Source of the DNA: Brevundimonas vesicularis
GTDB lineage: Bacteria; Pseudomonadota; Alphaproteobacteria; Caulobacterales; Caulobacteraceae
NCBI RefSeq assembly: GCF_014204545.1
Contig: NZ_JACHLJ010000001.1
Location: 124,001 to 188,000, forward strand
Reading direction: 5' to 3'
Length of the DNA: 64,000 nucleotides
The translations under genes were made by a program, and so were the position numbers. Below the pieces are notes generated by a model. It made no database searches, had not been told where the DNA came from, and worked only from the letters and a program-made list of their open reading frames with translations. How positions within the stretch are numbered: position 1 is the stretch's first letter; each line of letters opens with the position of its first letter. Positions 1 to 7,748 of this stretch are shown piece after piece.

Positions 1-139
1 CGTCTTCCTCCACGGGTTCGGGATCCATCACCGGCTTGGCCGGCTCCACTCCGTCAAGGCGCGCCATGGCCCGTTCGTGTTTCTTGGCGGCGTCCTGCCG
101 CGCGGCCTGACGGGCCGCCTTCCTGGCTTCGGGCGTCAT
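1..139 (-). CDS. Hypothetical phage protein, 3' end outside the window
   Basis: The first 46 codons of a gene that runs off the left edge. The start ATG overlaps the TGA of the upstream gene in an ATGA, the same coupling used throughout this operon. The visible part is rich in Ala, Lys and Arg (starting MTPEARKAARQAARQD) and then turns acidic and proline-rich, so it is probably helical and charged. I recognise no family and cannot assign a function. Confidence 0.6.
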   Translation of the reverse strand, partial: MTPEARKAARQAARQDAAKKHERAMARLDGVEPAKPVMDPEPVEED

Positions 140-408
140 ACGCGGTCACTCACGAAAGGATGGTCTGGCCCATAGGCCGATAGGATCTCGCGACGCTCGA
201 TGCCGGCCGCCACGCCGCGCTCAATGGCGCACACCTCGGCGACGGACTTCCCCAGCATCAGGTTGGATCGGGCGCGGCGAGAACCGAGATTGCACAGCGC
301 ATAGTTCAGCGTGTGCCGCACCGGCGGCGGCAGGGCGTCAAACTCGTCCCAAAGGAACAGATTGCGGCCGCGTCGGCGGTTGGTGCCAGGGTTCAGGCGG
401 GCGGTCAT
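136..408 (-). CDS. Small hypothetical phage protein (90 aa)
   Basis: A 90-residue soluble protein with no signal peptide or membrane segment. A basic start (NRRRGRN) leads into WDEFDALPPPVRHTLNYA, a pattern that reminds me of the DUF6525-type small proteins of alphaproteobacterial phages; that link is weak. It is ATGA-coupled to the ParB-like gene upstream and to the next gene downstream, so it belongs to the leftward early operon. Function unknown. Confidence 0.6.
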   Translation of the reverse strand: MTARLNPGTNRRRGRNLFLWDEFDALPPPVRHTLNYALCNLGSRRARSNLMLGKSVAEVCAIERGVAAGIERREILSAYGPDHPFVSDRV

Positions 409-1238
409 TTTGCGGGCAGAGCTTCCGAGAGAGCAGCCTTAATTCGGTCCGCCAGCACTTCCCACGCCGCGACACCCTTAGCGCGACGCGTGACCTTCGC
501 CTCGTCGAGTTCGATCTCTAGATCGATGTCGTCGAACGCCCGCAACAACGCCTCGCCGGCATCGCGCCAACGCGCATTCGCGCCTAGAACGGCACACAGG
601 GCATTGATGATTGCGGCCGCCAGCATCCCCGGCCGGTTGTTCTCGGTCTCGGTGACGCACATCAGGGCCGTGACCAACGTGTCGCGACCATACGCACGGA
701 ACCCAGCCGCGATGGCCCCGAGCGCCAATGTCTGGCCCGGCTTCATCCGAACGACCGACACCGGATAACGCAGGATCTCGACCGAGGCCGCCTCGCAGGC
801 CTCGCGGATGGCCTTGGCGTCCTCGTCTCCGGCCATCAAGGCGGCATGCTGAACCGCCAGGGCGTGGATCCGCGTGACCTGACCGTTGATCGCTTTGAAC
901 GCCGCCGCTTGTTCGAGCGCGTCTGCAATAATCACTTGTGCCGGGACGGTGTCGAAACCTCGCAGCGCCGCCGCAGTCGCCCGGTGCTGGCCATCGATGA
1001 CGGCGAACTTCCCGCCGGCGACAGGCGCGACGATCAACGGCGCAAACTTGGACCATTGGAAGCTGGACGCGATGGCCCTGACGTTTTTGGCCCCAGCGCC
1101 ATAGATCGGGCGCTGATACCGATCATCGACGACCAGGTCATCGATCTTCAGCCATTGCAGCATGGGCGCGGCTCCACACGACGGCGTCTCAGCCGGCGCG
1201 GAGAAGCCCTCGGTGGAAATCGAACGGTAGTCGCTCAT
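405..1238 (-). CDS. ParB-like nuclease-fold domain protein
   Basis: A 277-residue protein. Residues about 25-110 carry ParB/Sulfiredoxin-type features: a LKIDDLVVDDRYQRP start strand, then FAVIDGQHRATAAALRG, matching the GxxR box family (here DGQHR), and a following helix region. No HTH typical of plasmid ParB is evident, so it is more like phage ParB-domain proteins that bind or nick DNA. The ATG overlaps the TGA of the primase gene (ATGA); a longer open frame upstream lies inside the primase gene and is rejected. It probably acts in phage DNA replication or modification; the exact role is unknown. Confidence 0.75.
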   Translation of the reverse strand: MSDYRSISTEGFSAPAETPSCGAAPMLQWLKIDDLVVDDRYQRPIYGAGAKNVRAIASSFQWSKFAPLIVAPVAGGKFAVIDGQHRATAAALRGFDTVPAQVIIADALEQAAAFKAINGQVTRIHALAVQHAALMAGDEDAKAIREACEAASVEILRYPVSVVRMKPGQTLALGAIAAGFRAYGRDTLVTALMCVTETENNRPGMLAAAIINALCAVLGANARWRDAGEALLRAFDDIDLEIELDEAKVTRRAKGVAAWEVLADRIKAALSEALPAK

Positions 1239-2377
1239 GAACGCACTCCCCTGATCATGTCGTTGAAGTCCTTGAACCCGCGCTCGGGCCAGCTTTCGAA
1301 GAAGGGCAGGGACCGCGCCTCGGCCTTGGCCTGCAGCTCGGCGACCTTTTTGGTCACGCCCGCCATCACCTTGCGGTTCGGATCCCGGTCGCGGATCGCC
1401 ACCACGGCCCGCGCGCTGGGCGGCGGTTCGATGTGGGCGAAGTTGGCGCTGGCCCCGACGGCCGACACCCGCCATTCGGGCGTCAACAGCGCGACGGTGA
1501 AGGCGTCCTCGACCCCTTCGGCGAAGGCGTTCTCGTCAGTCAGGCCCTTCTTGACCGCCTCGCGCGGCGACAGGCCGGTTTCCCCGCGGCTGATCGGGAT
1601 GAACGCGCCGTGCCAGCCCTTCGGCCAGATCTTCTTCGTCGCCATCGCCGGGTCCGGGACGCGCAGCTTCGACGACCCGTCCGGCTCCAGAAAGATGCGA
1701 TGCACCGCCCCGAACGACCCGTCCTCGAACAGCATCGCTGAAATCAGGCACGGCACGGTCCGGTCCGTCTCGACGTGCCGCATCCCCGGATGCGACCGCA
1801 CCGCCCACGGAATCCGCGCCAGCTGATCCAGCGCGATCCCCCGCGCCTCGGTCAGGTATCGCCACCCCGCCGTCCCCGGCTCCAGCGGCTGGGCGCCCAG
1901 GAACATCGCCTGACACCGGCGCCGATCCTTGTCCCTGTTGGCCAGGGCCATCCCCTCGGCCCGCTCGGTCGCGATCTCCATCGCTTCCTTGGCCTGACGC
2001 AGCTTCTTGGCGTGCGCCGGGTCCATGTGCCGGTGATCGCCGATCCCCAGGAACCGCTTGGCCCAGATCAGCGCCTCGCGCTGGCTGACCCGGTCCACCC
2101 GGCCGAAATGGATATAGGCCACCAGGTCCAGCGCGTCGCCGAACTCGCCCGTGGCGTATTCGTCCCACTTGCCCTGGCGCGCCCCCGACAGGTTGATGAC
2201 GAAGGATCCGGGGTTCTTGTCGTTGCGCGTCGGATTGCGCGGCACCAGCGCGCCCTGGACCACATGGCCCCTCAAACCCAGCGAGGCGCACAGGCTCTGG
2301 ATCTGACTGGCCAGCAGGGCGCTGATCTCGCGCACGCTGATTTCGGGCGGCCGCCCCTGAATGTTCGGGGCGTTCAC
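1235..2377 (-). CDS. Toprim-domain phage primase-like protein
   Basis: A 380-residue protein. The N-terminal part (about residues 40-110) resembles the region that precedes Toprim in DUF7146-type phage proteins (NPTRNDKNPGSF, DEYATGEFGDALDLVAYI). The C-terminal half (about 195-330) looks like a Toprim domain: it has an Asp/Glu-rich segment DENAFAEGVEDAFTVALL and then AVVAIRDRDPN, the DxD-type motif. Such proteins usually prime or process DNA during phage replication. It sits between the sigma-like composite gene and the ParB-like gene with ATGA overlaps on both sides, so translation is probably coupled. No DnaB-type helicase domain is fused. Confidence 0.8.
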   Translation of the reverse strand: MNAPNIQGRPPEISVREISALLASQIQSLCASLGLRGHVVQGALVPRNPTRNDKNPGSFVINLSGARQGKWDEYATGEFGDALDLVAYIHFGRVDRVSQREALIWAKRFLGIGDHRHMDPAHAKKLRQAKEAMEIATERAEGMALANRDKDRRRCQAMFLGAQPLEPGTAGWRYLTEARGIALDQLARIPWAVRSHPGMRHVETDRTVPCLISAMLFEDGSFGAVHRIFLEPDGSSKLRVPDPAMATKKIWPKGWHGAFIPISRGETGLSPREAVKKGLTDENAFAEGVEDAFTVALLTPEWRVSAVGASANFAHIEPPPSARAVVAIRDRDPNRKVMAGVTKKVAELQAKAEARSLPFFESWPERGFKDFNDMIRGVRS

Positions 2378-3075
2378 CAGATCCGCCCTTCCGTGTCGAG
2401 CCTGTCCAACAGGGACACGCTGCTGTCCGAAAACAGTGGTGCGTCGAGCGAACGCTCGCGCGCCGGGGGCATCAACCGATTGCGCGTTGCTCGGGCGATC
2501 TTGTAGGCGGCGCTGACATCATCGCAGACGCCCTCCAATATCAGCACGATGACGTCGCTAATCAGATCCTCTCTTTCGTGGCTTTCCAACCAGCGAGGCA
2601 CAGCATCAAAAGCTTTGCGGTAGAGAGCATTGGAGAACGGCCGCGTGATGGGCGGCGCTGACGTTGGGGCGCGCCCGAACGAATGACCAATGCGGGATCG
2701 CCGCGTTCCTATCGCCGAAGCCGATCGATGTGGAAGTAAATCCACCGCTTCGAGGAAAGTCTTAGAGCTTTTAAGTCTGGCGTCTTCAGCAGGCGTCCAT
2801 GGCTCGCCGAGGCGACACCTTTTTCTCACGGCGGCGTCATACTCCCCCTTCGAAAGCCAGCCAGACGCTTGCAACAGCCACACCATCGTGGCTGTTCGCC
2901 GTTTGCCGCCCGGACCGACCAGCGACCACTGCACAGTGCCATCTTTCCGCAGCAGGCAGGATCTGGGCTTGCCTGAAAGTGAGGAGAGAACTGCGCCACT
3001 TTTAGACACAAGGACCCACCAGCCCGGAACCGGTTTAAGGGCCTCGCAGTATGCCATTGGATCAAAGCCGCTCAT
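2374..3075 (-). CDS. Composite protein: NUMOD4-like start, Myb-like middle, sigma-70-like tail
   Basis: A 233-residue protein I cannot assign to one family. Residues about 15-80 look like the NUMOD4/HNH-associated module (WWVLVSKSGAVLSS, then a GKRRTATMVWLLQASG helix). About 90-130 resembles a Myb/SANT-like helix-turn-helix (WTPAEDARL ... RSASAIGTRRSRIG). About 155-225 resembles the end of sigma-70 region 2 (REDLISDVIVLILEG, later RSLDAPLFSDSSVSLLDRL). Cys and Thr codons and lower GC set it apart from its neighbours. ATGA overlaps tie it to the genes on both sides. It may direct transcription or bind DNA during early phage growth; this is inference. Confidence 0.6.
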   Translation of the reverse strand: MSGFDPMAYCEALKPVPGWWVLVSKSGAVLSSLSGKPRSCLLRKDGTVQWSLVGPGGKRRTATMVWLLQASGWLSKGEYDAAVRKRCRLGEPWTPAEDARLKSSKTFLEAVDLLPHRSASAIGTRRSRIGHSFGRAPTSAPPITRPFSNALYRKAFDAVPRWLESHEREDLISDVIVLILEGVCDDVSAAYKIARATRNRLMPPARERSLDAPLFSDSSVSLLDRLDTEGRIW

Positions 3076-3806
3076 GCTTCACCCGCCAGCTGACCGACAA
3101 ATCGCCGCTCGGCGTCCCACAGGGCCGGATCGGCTTCCTTGATCCGCCGGGCGCGACCGCGCTCCATCACCTTGCCGGCCTCGGCCTCTTCGACATCGTC
3201 GCCGTCGCGCGCCCGCAGGTAGCGTTCGGCCGCATTGTCCACGGCCTGGCGCGTCACCCCCATCAGGCCCGCCACCGTCTCGCTGTTGACCCGGCCGACA
3301 TTGACGGCCAGCGCCATGGCCCATGACCGGGCGCTCTGTTCCGGGGTCGGGGATCCGCCGGCCCCGCCGCGCGCCGCGCCGATGATGGCTCCAACGGTCA
3401 GGCCTCGTTCGGACGCCACGAACCGCATCGCGGCCGTGATCAGCCCCAGGTCCAGCAGATCCATCGTCCGGCCGTCCGGCGCGGCATGATCGCGCGCCGA
3501 CTTCACCTTGGCCGTCGCGCCATCGAACCCGGACTTGATTGCGAACCGCGCCCGCGCCCGGTCCATCCACTCGCGCTCACGCTCGGCCTTGATCCAGCCC
3601 GCCAGATCCGGCCGGATCTCTTCGGCCGGCACGCCGGACGCCAGCGCCGCCTTGAACACCAGCTCGCGCGGAACCTTGCGCCACCGCGATACGCACGACG
3701 CCGGCCGGCCCACGCCGCGCGCCAGGGGACGAACCCCCCGCGCGCCGTCGATGGCCAGCACCAGCCCGGCCTCGCGGCCCTTCGATCCTTCAGTCGCCCC
3801 CCGCAT
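3072..3806 (-). CDS. YdaS-type HTH protein with DnaA domain IV-like C-terminus
   Basis: A 244-residue protein. Residues about 10-65 match the YdaS/Cro-like HTH pattern (LAIDGARGVRPLARGVGRPA, then WRKVPRELVF and an EEIRPDLAGW ending). Residues about 130-200 resemble the DnaA C-terminal DNA-binding domain (long helix, AARG, then ARSWAMALAVNVGRVNSE and VAGLMGVTRQAVDNAAERYL). I chose the ATG 4 bases after the upstream stop; a longer frame would overlap the upstream gene by about 115 bases. With primase and ParB-like genes following, a phage replication initiator or origin-binding role is plausible but unproven. Confidence 0.65.
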   Translation of the reverse strand: MRGATEGSKGREAGLVLAIDGARGVRPLARGVGRPASCVSRWRKVPRELVFKAALASGVPAEEIRPDLAGWIKAEREREWMDRARARFAIKSGFDGATAKVKSARDHAAPDGRTMDLLDLGLITAAMRFVASERGLTVGAIIGAARGGAGGSPTPEQSARSWAMALAVNVGRVNSETVAGLMGVTRQAVDNAAERYLRARDGDDVEEAEAGKVMERGRARRIKEADPALWDAERRFVGQLAGEA

Positions 3807-3810
3807 GGTG

Positions 3811-4209
3811 TCAGACGCCCCCGATGTCGCGGCGCTGCATCCACGGATGCTCGGGCAGATCCAGCGCGGCCTGGATCGGTGGCGGCGCGACGGCCGAAAC
3901 CGGCTCGCTGGGCGGCGAGACATGGCCGAACAACCGCCGGATCATCATCCCCAGCTTGACCAGGGCGTCGCCCGCCAGCTGCTGATCCACCCCGCCGGGG
4001 CTGGTCGCAAAGGCCACGCACCCCCAGCGGAACGATAGGCACAGGCTCATGGCCGCCGGCTCGGTCGAGGGCGGCGTGGCGCTGACCATCCGACCGGCCG
4101 CCAGTTTCAGCGTCTCGCGGCGCTTCGTCGTCGGATCCGCCACGGCCGCCATCGCCGCATTGGCCAGCCCCAGCCAGCGCTCCCGGTTCATGTCCACGAC
4201 GCGGCTCAT
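3811..4209 (-). CDS. Hypothetical phage protein (132 aa)
   Basis: A 132-residue protein starting MSRVVDMNRERWLGLANAAM. It has a helical N-terminus, a short hydrophobic middle (SLCLSFRWGCVAFAT) and a proline-rich C-terminal third ending in HPWMQRRDIGGV. No family recognised. ATGA overlap with the HNH gene upstream and a 4-base gap to the YdaS-like gene downstream place it in the leftward early operon. Confidence 0.55.
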   Translation of the reverse strand: MSRVVDMNRERWLGLANAAMAAVADPTTKRRETLKLAAGRMVSATPPSTEPAAMSLCLSFRWGCVAFATSPGGVDQQLAGDALVKLGMMIRRLFGHVSPPSEPVSAVAPPPIQAALDLPEHPWMQRRDIGGV

Positions 4210-4682
4210 GCTGCGGCTCTCACGCGGGTCCGCTGCTGCGGCCGTTCCACCAGCATTCGCACGGCGACCAGATCGACGCCGAGGCGGCGCATCTGACTGT
4301 CCCAGACGTTCGAAGAGCGCGATCCGACCAGCAGATGGCGCGGATTGCAGCAGGCGTGATTATGGCACAGGTGCCGGATCACCGGCCCCCGGTTGCCGAC
4401 GCCCCAATAGCCTGTGTGTAGATAGTAGGCGACGCGGTGCGCCCCGGTCGCGACCGAGAAGCCCGCGCGACGCACACGCGTCATTCCATACCCTTGCGGG
4501 CTCAGGCCGCCGATCCAGAGCCAGCAGGCCCAAGGTCCGCCCGATCTATCGACGAGGTCGTGGAAGTCTGGCGATGGCGTCACGGCCTGTGGCTGGCGTT
4601 GGCGGAGCCGTACATGCAGGAGCCGTGCTGCGATTAGGTCGTCAGCCATTTGAACACGAGCATCTAGGGGCAAGGGCTTCAT
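4206..4682 (-). CDS. HNH endonuclease (HNH_3 type)
   Basis: A 158-residue protein with a typical phage homing-type HNH core: WLWIGGLSPQGYGM (about residues 54-68), AHRVAYYL (about 83-90), and HLCHNHACCNPRHL (about 103-117), which supplies the metal-binding His/Asn and Cys residues of HNH_3 proteins. It could be a free-standing homing nuclease or a phage-recruited DNA nickase. The start ATG overlaps the stop of the Cro-like gene, so it is the second gene of the leftward operon. Active-site residues look complete. Confidence 0.85.
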   Translation of the reverse strand: MKPLPLDARVQMADDLIAARLLHVRLRQRQPQAVTPSPDFHDLVDRSGGPWACWLWIGGLSPQGYGMTRVRRAGFSVATGAHRVAYYLHTGYWGVGNRGPVIRHLCHNHACCNPRHLLVGSRSSNVWDSQMRRLGVDLVAVRMLVERPQQRTRVRAAA

Positions 4683-4900
4683 CCGCCGACCCCGATCAAA
4701 TCGGACGCGGAAAGCTCAACCTTCATCTCGGACGCCAACGAAAGCACAGTCGGCAAATGCCGCGACGGGATGCGTCCGCCCCCGCTCGTCTCCCACTTCC
4801 AGACAGCGTTCGTGGTCAGGTCGCAGGCATAGGCGATCCTCTTTGCGGACAGGAGGCGCATGGCGCGCCCGGCGGGTGTTTCGATTTTCAGTGTGGCCAT
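4679..4900 (-). CDS. Cro-like HTH regulator
   Basis: A 73-residue protein with a Cro/YdaS-style HTH: AMRLLSAKRIAYACDLTTNA, then VWKWETSGGGRIPSRHLPTVLSLA. It faces the CI-like gene across a 103-base region with symmetric repeats, the standard layout of a phage lysis-lysogeny switch; it probably represses the CI gene and opens the early operon. Start choice is uncertain: ATG at 4900 has no clear ribosome site, while a GTG at 4933 has GAGG seven bases upstream and would add 11 residues overlapping one operator half-site. Confidence 0.75.
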   Translation of the reverse strand: MATLKIETPAGRAMRLLSAKRIAYACDLTTNAVWKWETSGGGRIPSRHLPTVLSLASEMKVELSASDLIGVGG

Positions 4901-5003
4901 ATTGTGGAAAATCCATATGGACGTTATTTCCACGTCTATGCCTCAAGTGCTTCGGCAAGTTCGTCAACGACGTGGAGTGGAATTCTTTTCCACAATCCAC
5001 AGC
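4901..5003. promoter_or_regulatory. Divergent switch region with GTGGAA/TTCCAC operator half-sites
   Basis: The space between the Cro-like and CI-like starts holds four half-sites: GTGGAA at 4904-4909, TTCCAC at 4928-4933, GTGGAA at 4977-4982 and TTCCAC at 4988-4993. The outer pair shares a perfect 11-bp inverted repeat, ATTGTGGAAAA at 4901-4911 and its complement at 4986-4996. These are the probable binding sites of the two regulators and should overlap both promoters. Confidence 0.65.
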
Positions 5004-5609
5004 ATGGAACTGTCAGACATACCCGACCGCCTTCGCCTGCTGCGTCGCAGCCAGGCTGACCTTGCACGCAAGCTCGACCTCGACCCCTCGTCGCTGACCA
5101 AGACGATCAAGGGGACGCGCCGGGTGCAGCCCGCCGAGGTCATCGAGATCGAGAAGTATTTCGGCGAGAAGCTGTCGATCAGTGTCACCGAGGCCGCGCC
5201 GCAGGCTCCTAGACGCCGGGCGACCCCGACGAAGATCCCGGTTTATGGCTACGCTGCAGCTGGGGACGGCGAGCGGATCGCCTATGCAGACAGTCAGGTG
5301 ATCGATTACCTTGATCCGCCGCCGTTCTGGCGCGGCGGCGACGACCTGGCCTACGTTCGCCTAGTCGGCGAGAGCATGGAGCCGCGATACTTCTCAGGCG
5401 AGATCGTGCCTGTGCGGCTCAACCTCCCGCCCGCGAAAGGGCAGGACTGCCTGATTGAATTCGACGACAACACCGCCATGGTGAAGACCTATCAGGGTCA
5501 GCGGGACGGCCGCGTGTTCGCCGAGCAATACAACGAGCGCAAGGGTCTAGACTTCGCTGCGACGAGCGTTCGGGCGCTCCATACCATCTGGAAGCCGGGG
5601 ATGATCTAG
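5004..5609 (+). CDS. CI/LexA-type phage repressor (HTH + S24 peptidase)
   Basis: A 201-residue protein. An N-terminal HTH (about residues 5-55; LRRSQADLARKLDLDPSSL) is followed by a basic linker and a LexA-like S24 autopeptidase domain (about 77-200). Ser124 in GESMEP and Lys161 in AMVK form the expected catalytic dyad, and Ala86-Gly87 is a candidate self-cleavage site, so induction by RecA after DNA damage is expected. I chose the ATG just after the operator rather than an upstream frame that crosses it. It would hold the prophage silent. Its TAG stop shares a CTAG with the convergent membrane gene. Confidence 0.9.
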   Translation: MELSDIPDRLRLLRRSQADLARKLDLDPSSLTKTIKGTRRVQPAEVIEIEKYFGEKLSISVTEAAPQAPRRRATPTKIPVYGYAAAGDGERIAYADSQVIDYLDPPPFWRGGDDLAYVRLVGESMEPRYFSGEIVPVRLNLPPAKGQDCLIEFDDNTAMVKTYQGQRDGRVFAEQYNERKGLDFAATSVRALHTIWKPGMI

Positions 5610-6058
5610 CAGTATCCGCTAGACAGACAGACCTGCGCATTAGGCCACAGCGTCCACCACGCCGCCGCCGTCAAAACGATAAGCGCCAGCACGACGGCGG
5701 TGTTGATCGGCCTGAGTATGCGCGATGGCGAAGCGTCATCGTCGCCCTCCAGTCGCGCAGCGACAACTTTGCCAACGACGCGGGCCACGACAAAGCCCAG
5801 GAAGCCGGCGCCCGCGACCATCAAGACGATGGATAGAAAACTTGGGTTTCGCCCAGGCCAGTCCAGATGACCAGCAGCCCAAATCGGCCACGCAGCTAAG
5901 GCTGCCAGACAGGCCAGACCAACGACCCATAAGCGCTCGCCAAGCGATGCGGTCAGGCCGAAACGCCTAGAAGCGAAGGTGAGCGGCAGCGCCTCAATGA
6001 ACAGATAAGCTGCGCCGAGCGCGCCGCTGAAAATGCCCCAAGGCAGATAAACCTCCAT
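5606..6058 (-). CDS. Small membrane protein, possible phage moron
   Basis: A 150-residue protein with about four hydrophobic segments: near 8-28, 42-62, 75-97 (VLMVAGAGFLGFVVARVVGKVV) and 118-137 (TAVVLALIVLTAAAWWTLW). No family recognised. It is transcribed against its neighbours, ends by sharing CTAG with the repressor gene, and has lower GC than the surrounding phage genes, all fitting an independently expressed lysogeny gene (moron), perhaps for superinfection exclusion. That role is inference. Confidence 0.6.
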   Translation of the reverse strand: MEVYLPWGIFSGALGAAYLFIEALPLTFASRRFGLTASLGERLWVVGLACLAALAAWPIWAAGHLDWPGRNPSFLSIVLMVAGAGFLGFVVARVVGKVVAARLEGDDDASPSRILRPINTAVVLALIVLTAAAWWTLWPNAQVCLSSGYC

Positions 6059-6133
6059 ACGTCACCTCCACGCTCAGCTTAGTGGGCGGGACGTGCACAG
6101 GGCCACAGATTTAACGTCCACGATCTATGGATG

Positions 6134-6185
6134 TTGACATGGACGCAAAATCATCCATCCATATCTTCCACACTTTCACGTGGGA
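6134..6185 (+). promoter_or_regulatory. Possible promoter and operator before the rightward small-gene operon
   Basis: TTGACA at 6134-6139 matches a -35 hexamer, but no good -10 follows. An everted pair TTCCAC (6166-6171) and GTGGGA (6180-6185) repeats the half-site seen in the 4901-5003 switch region, so the same repressor may bind here. The 134 bases between 6059 and 6192 otherwise hold nothing I recognise. Confidence 0.35.
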
Positions 6186-6192
6186 GGGCCGG

Positions 6193-6537
6193 ATGGCCGA
6201 CGTTCATACCCTCGACTTCACCAGCGCTAGGTCGCAATCGCCGCGACGGCCGAACAGCGACGACGACGCCCGCGCGGTCCGCATTGATCTCACCGAGACC
6301 GACATGGACGCCTGGCGCAACGTCGTCGTCTTCGGATCGGGCGCCCGATACGCCTACACGCCGGATCCCGAAGTCACGCCGCCGGTTGAGCCGATGGCCG
6401 CCCTGCCGGCCGACGCCCCGTCGCCCATCGTCTGGCATCGCCAGCCGGATCGGATCGTTCAGACCGTCCGCCTGTGCCTGATCGCCGCCGCCGTCGTGCT
6501 GGCCTTCGCCCAGATCGACGCCTGGATGTCGGCGTGA
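6193..6537 (+). CDS. Small phage protein with C-terminal membrane anchor
   Basis: A 114-residue protein starting MADVHTLDF. GGGAGG at 6182-6187 precedes this ATG by five bases and decides the start over an upstream in-frame codon. It has a charged soluble region (about residues 10-85) and a single hydrophobic segment near the end (LCLIAAAVVLAFAQI). Family unknown. It opens a rightward run of tightly packed small genes. Confidence 0.55.
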   Translation: MADVHTLDFTSARSQSPRRPNSDDDARAVRIDLTETDMDAWRNVVVFGSGARYAYTPDPEVTPPVEPMAALPADAPSPIVWHRQPDRIVQTVRLCLIAAAVVLAFAQIDAWMSA

Positions 6538-6797
6538 GCCTGGTCGTCGCCACCCGCCACGGCCGCCTGTCGGCCGAGGAAATCTCCGGCGCCTGCCGCG
6601 ACGCGGGCCTGCCGGGCTGGCGCGCCGTGATCCGCAAGGCCGAGACGGGCGACTACGTCTGCGCCCTGCGCACCCCCGACTACTGCGTCGTGCGCCAGAC
6701 CGGCCGGATCGTCATCCGCTACGGCCGCGACTCCCCCGATGCCTTCGCCCGCGCGGTCACGGCCGCCCAGCGCACCCTTCCACCCACCCGTCACTAA
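6534..6797 (+). CDS. Small hypothetical phage protein (87 aa)
   Basis: Starts at a GTG overlapping the upstream TGA (GTGA). The 87-residue product begins VSLVVATRHGRLSAEEIS and continues with alternating strand-like segments (YVCALRTPDYCVV, GRIVIRYGRDSPDAF), suggesting a small alpha/beta fold. No family recognised; translation is probably coupled to the upstream gene. Confidence 0.5.
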   Translation: MSLVVATRHGRLSAEEISGACRDAGLPGWRAVIRKAETGDYVCALRTPDYCVVRQTGRIVIRYGRDSPDAFARAVTAAQRTLPPTRH

Positions 6798-6810
6798 TCG
6801 GAGATCCCAC

Positions 6811-7563
6811 GTGACCGCCAAGTCCAAACGCACCCACCCGCTCGACCGCGACGGCGACGGCGATCCGGGCGGCTCGCTGCCCGGCAACCAGACCGCGCCC
6901 ATGGCCTGGACCCGCGACGACCAACGCCTGATCGCCAAGCTGCAGCTGGCGCAGGTGACGCTGGATCCGGCCTTTACCGATGCGGGCCTTGCCGATGAAG
7001 TCGCGGGCTGGAGCGACGAGACAGCCCAGCAGGTCGAGGCCTTCGCTGACGCCATGACGGCTGACGGCCGCTATCAGGACGAAGCCGGGGACGAGCGGAA
7101 CGCTGACGGTTCTCCCATCGAACTGCCGCCCATCCTCTCTCGCGCGCTGATCGGCGAGACGGATCAGACCGCTGGCGACACCTTCGACGCCGAACAGGTC
7201 GCGGCCGCCAAAACGGCCGGGGAGGGCGCCGTGATAGCCGAAGAGGGCGAAACCGTCGCGGATCCCACCACGGCGACGGCCCCTCTGGATGACGGCCTGG
7301 TCAACATCCCGACCGACACGGCCCCGGTCGCCGTGCGCCTGCATGAGCTGCGGATCCTCGTCACGGCCCGCCGTCTCTACAAGTCGCCCGAGGGTTACAG
7401 CTCCAACTACGGCCCGCCCTACATCGACCAGGCCACCGTCGACGCCTGGATCGCGGCCGGCCTGGCCGAAGATGTCCCGACCGCCGGCAACATGGGCGGC
7501 GTCCGCGTCACCTCCGAAGGCCGCTCAGCCCTGTACCGCGCCCCGACCGACGAGGCCGCGTGA
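6811..7563 (+). CDS. Hypothetical phage protein with winged-helix-like C-terminus
   Basis: A 250-residue protein. The GTG at 6811 preceded by GGAG (6800-6803) gives THPLDRDGDGDPGGSLPGNQ, a short conserved-looking phage N-terminus with a DxDxDG calcium-like run. The middle is acidic and low-complexity. The C-terminal 80 residues (LHELRILVTARRLYKSPEGY, then YIDQATVDAWIAAGL) look like a small folded domain repeated in phage proteins, ending VTSEGRSALYRAP. Function unknown. Confidence 0.55.
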   Translation: MTAKSKRTHPLDRDGDGDPGGSLPGNQTAPMAWTRDDQRLIAKLQLAQVTLDPAFTDAGLADEVAGWSDETAQQVEAFADAMTADGRYQDEAGDERNADGSPIELPPILSRALIGETDQTAGDTFDAEQVAAAKTAGEGAVIAEEGETVADPTTATAPLDDGLVNIPTDTAPVAVRLHELRILVTARRLYKSPEGYSSNYGPPYIDQATVDAWIAAGLAEDVPTAGNMGGVRVTSEGRSALYRAPTDEAA

Positions 7564-7748
7564 TGATCGCCGCCCTGATCATCGGCGCCTATGCCTGCGC
7601 GGCCGCCATCGACCTCGCCACGTCGATCAGGGCGGCCGAACCGGCCGACCTCGGCCCTGCCTATGTCTGCATCGCCCTGTCGAACGCCATCTGCTGGCCG
7701 CTCGGCATCATCGGCGACGTGCTGCAGGCCAGGGTGGATCGCCGCTAA
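7563..7748 (+). CDS. Small membrane protein (61 aa)
   Basis: ATG overlaps the upstream stop in TGATG. The product has two hydrophobic stretches (MIAALIIGAYACAAAI and AYVCIALSNAICWPLGIIG) separated by a short charged loop, and a basic end. Looks like a two-pass inner-membrane peptide of the phage early region; no family recognised. Confidence 0.5.
   Translation: MIAALIIGAYACAAAIDLATSIRAAEPADLGPAYVCIALSNAICWPLGIIGDVLQARVDRR

Noticed and set aside
405..1475. A longer form of the ParB-like protein starting at 1475
   Set aside because: The extra residues overlap the primase gene and are low-complexity; the ATGA start at 1238 fits the operon pattern.
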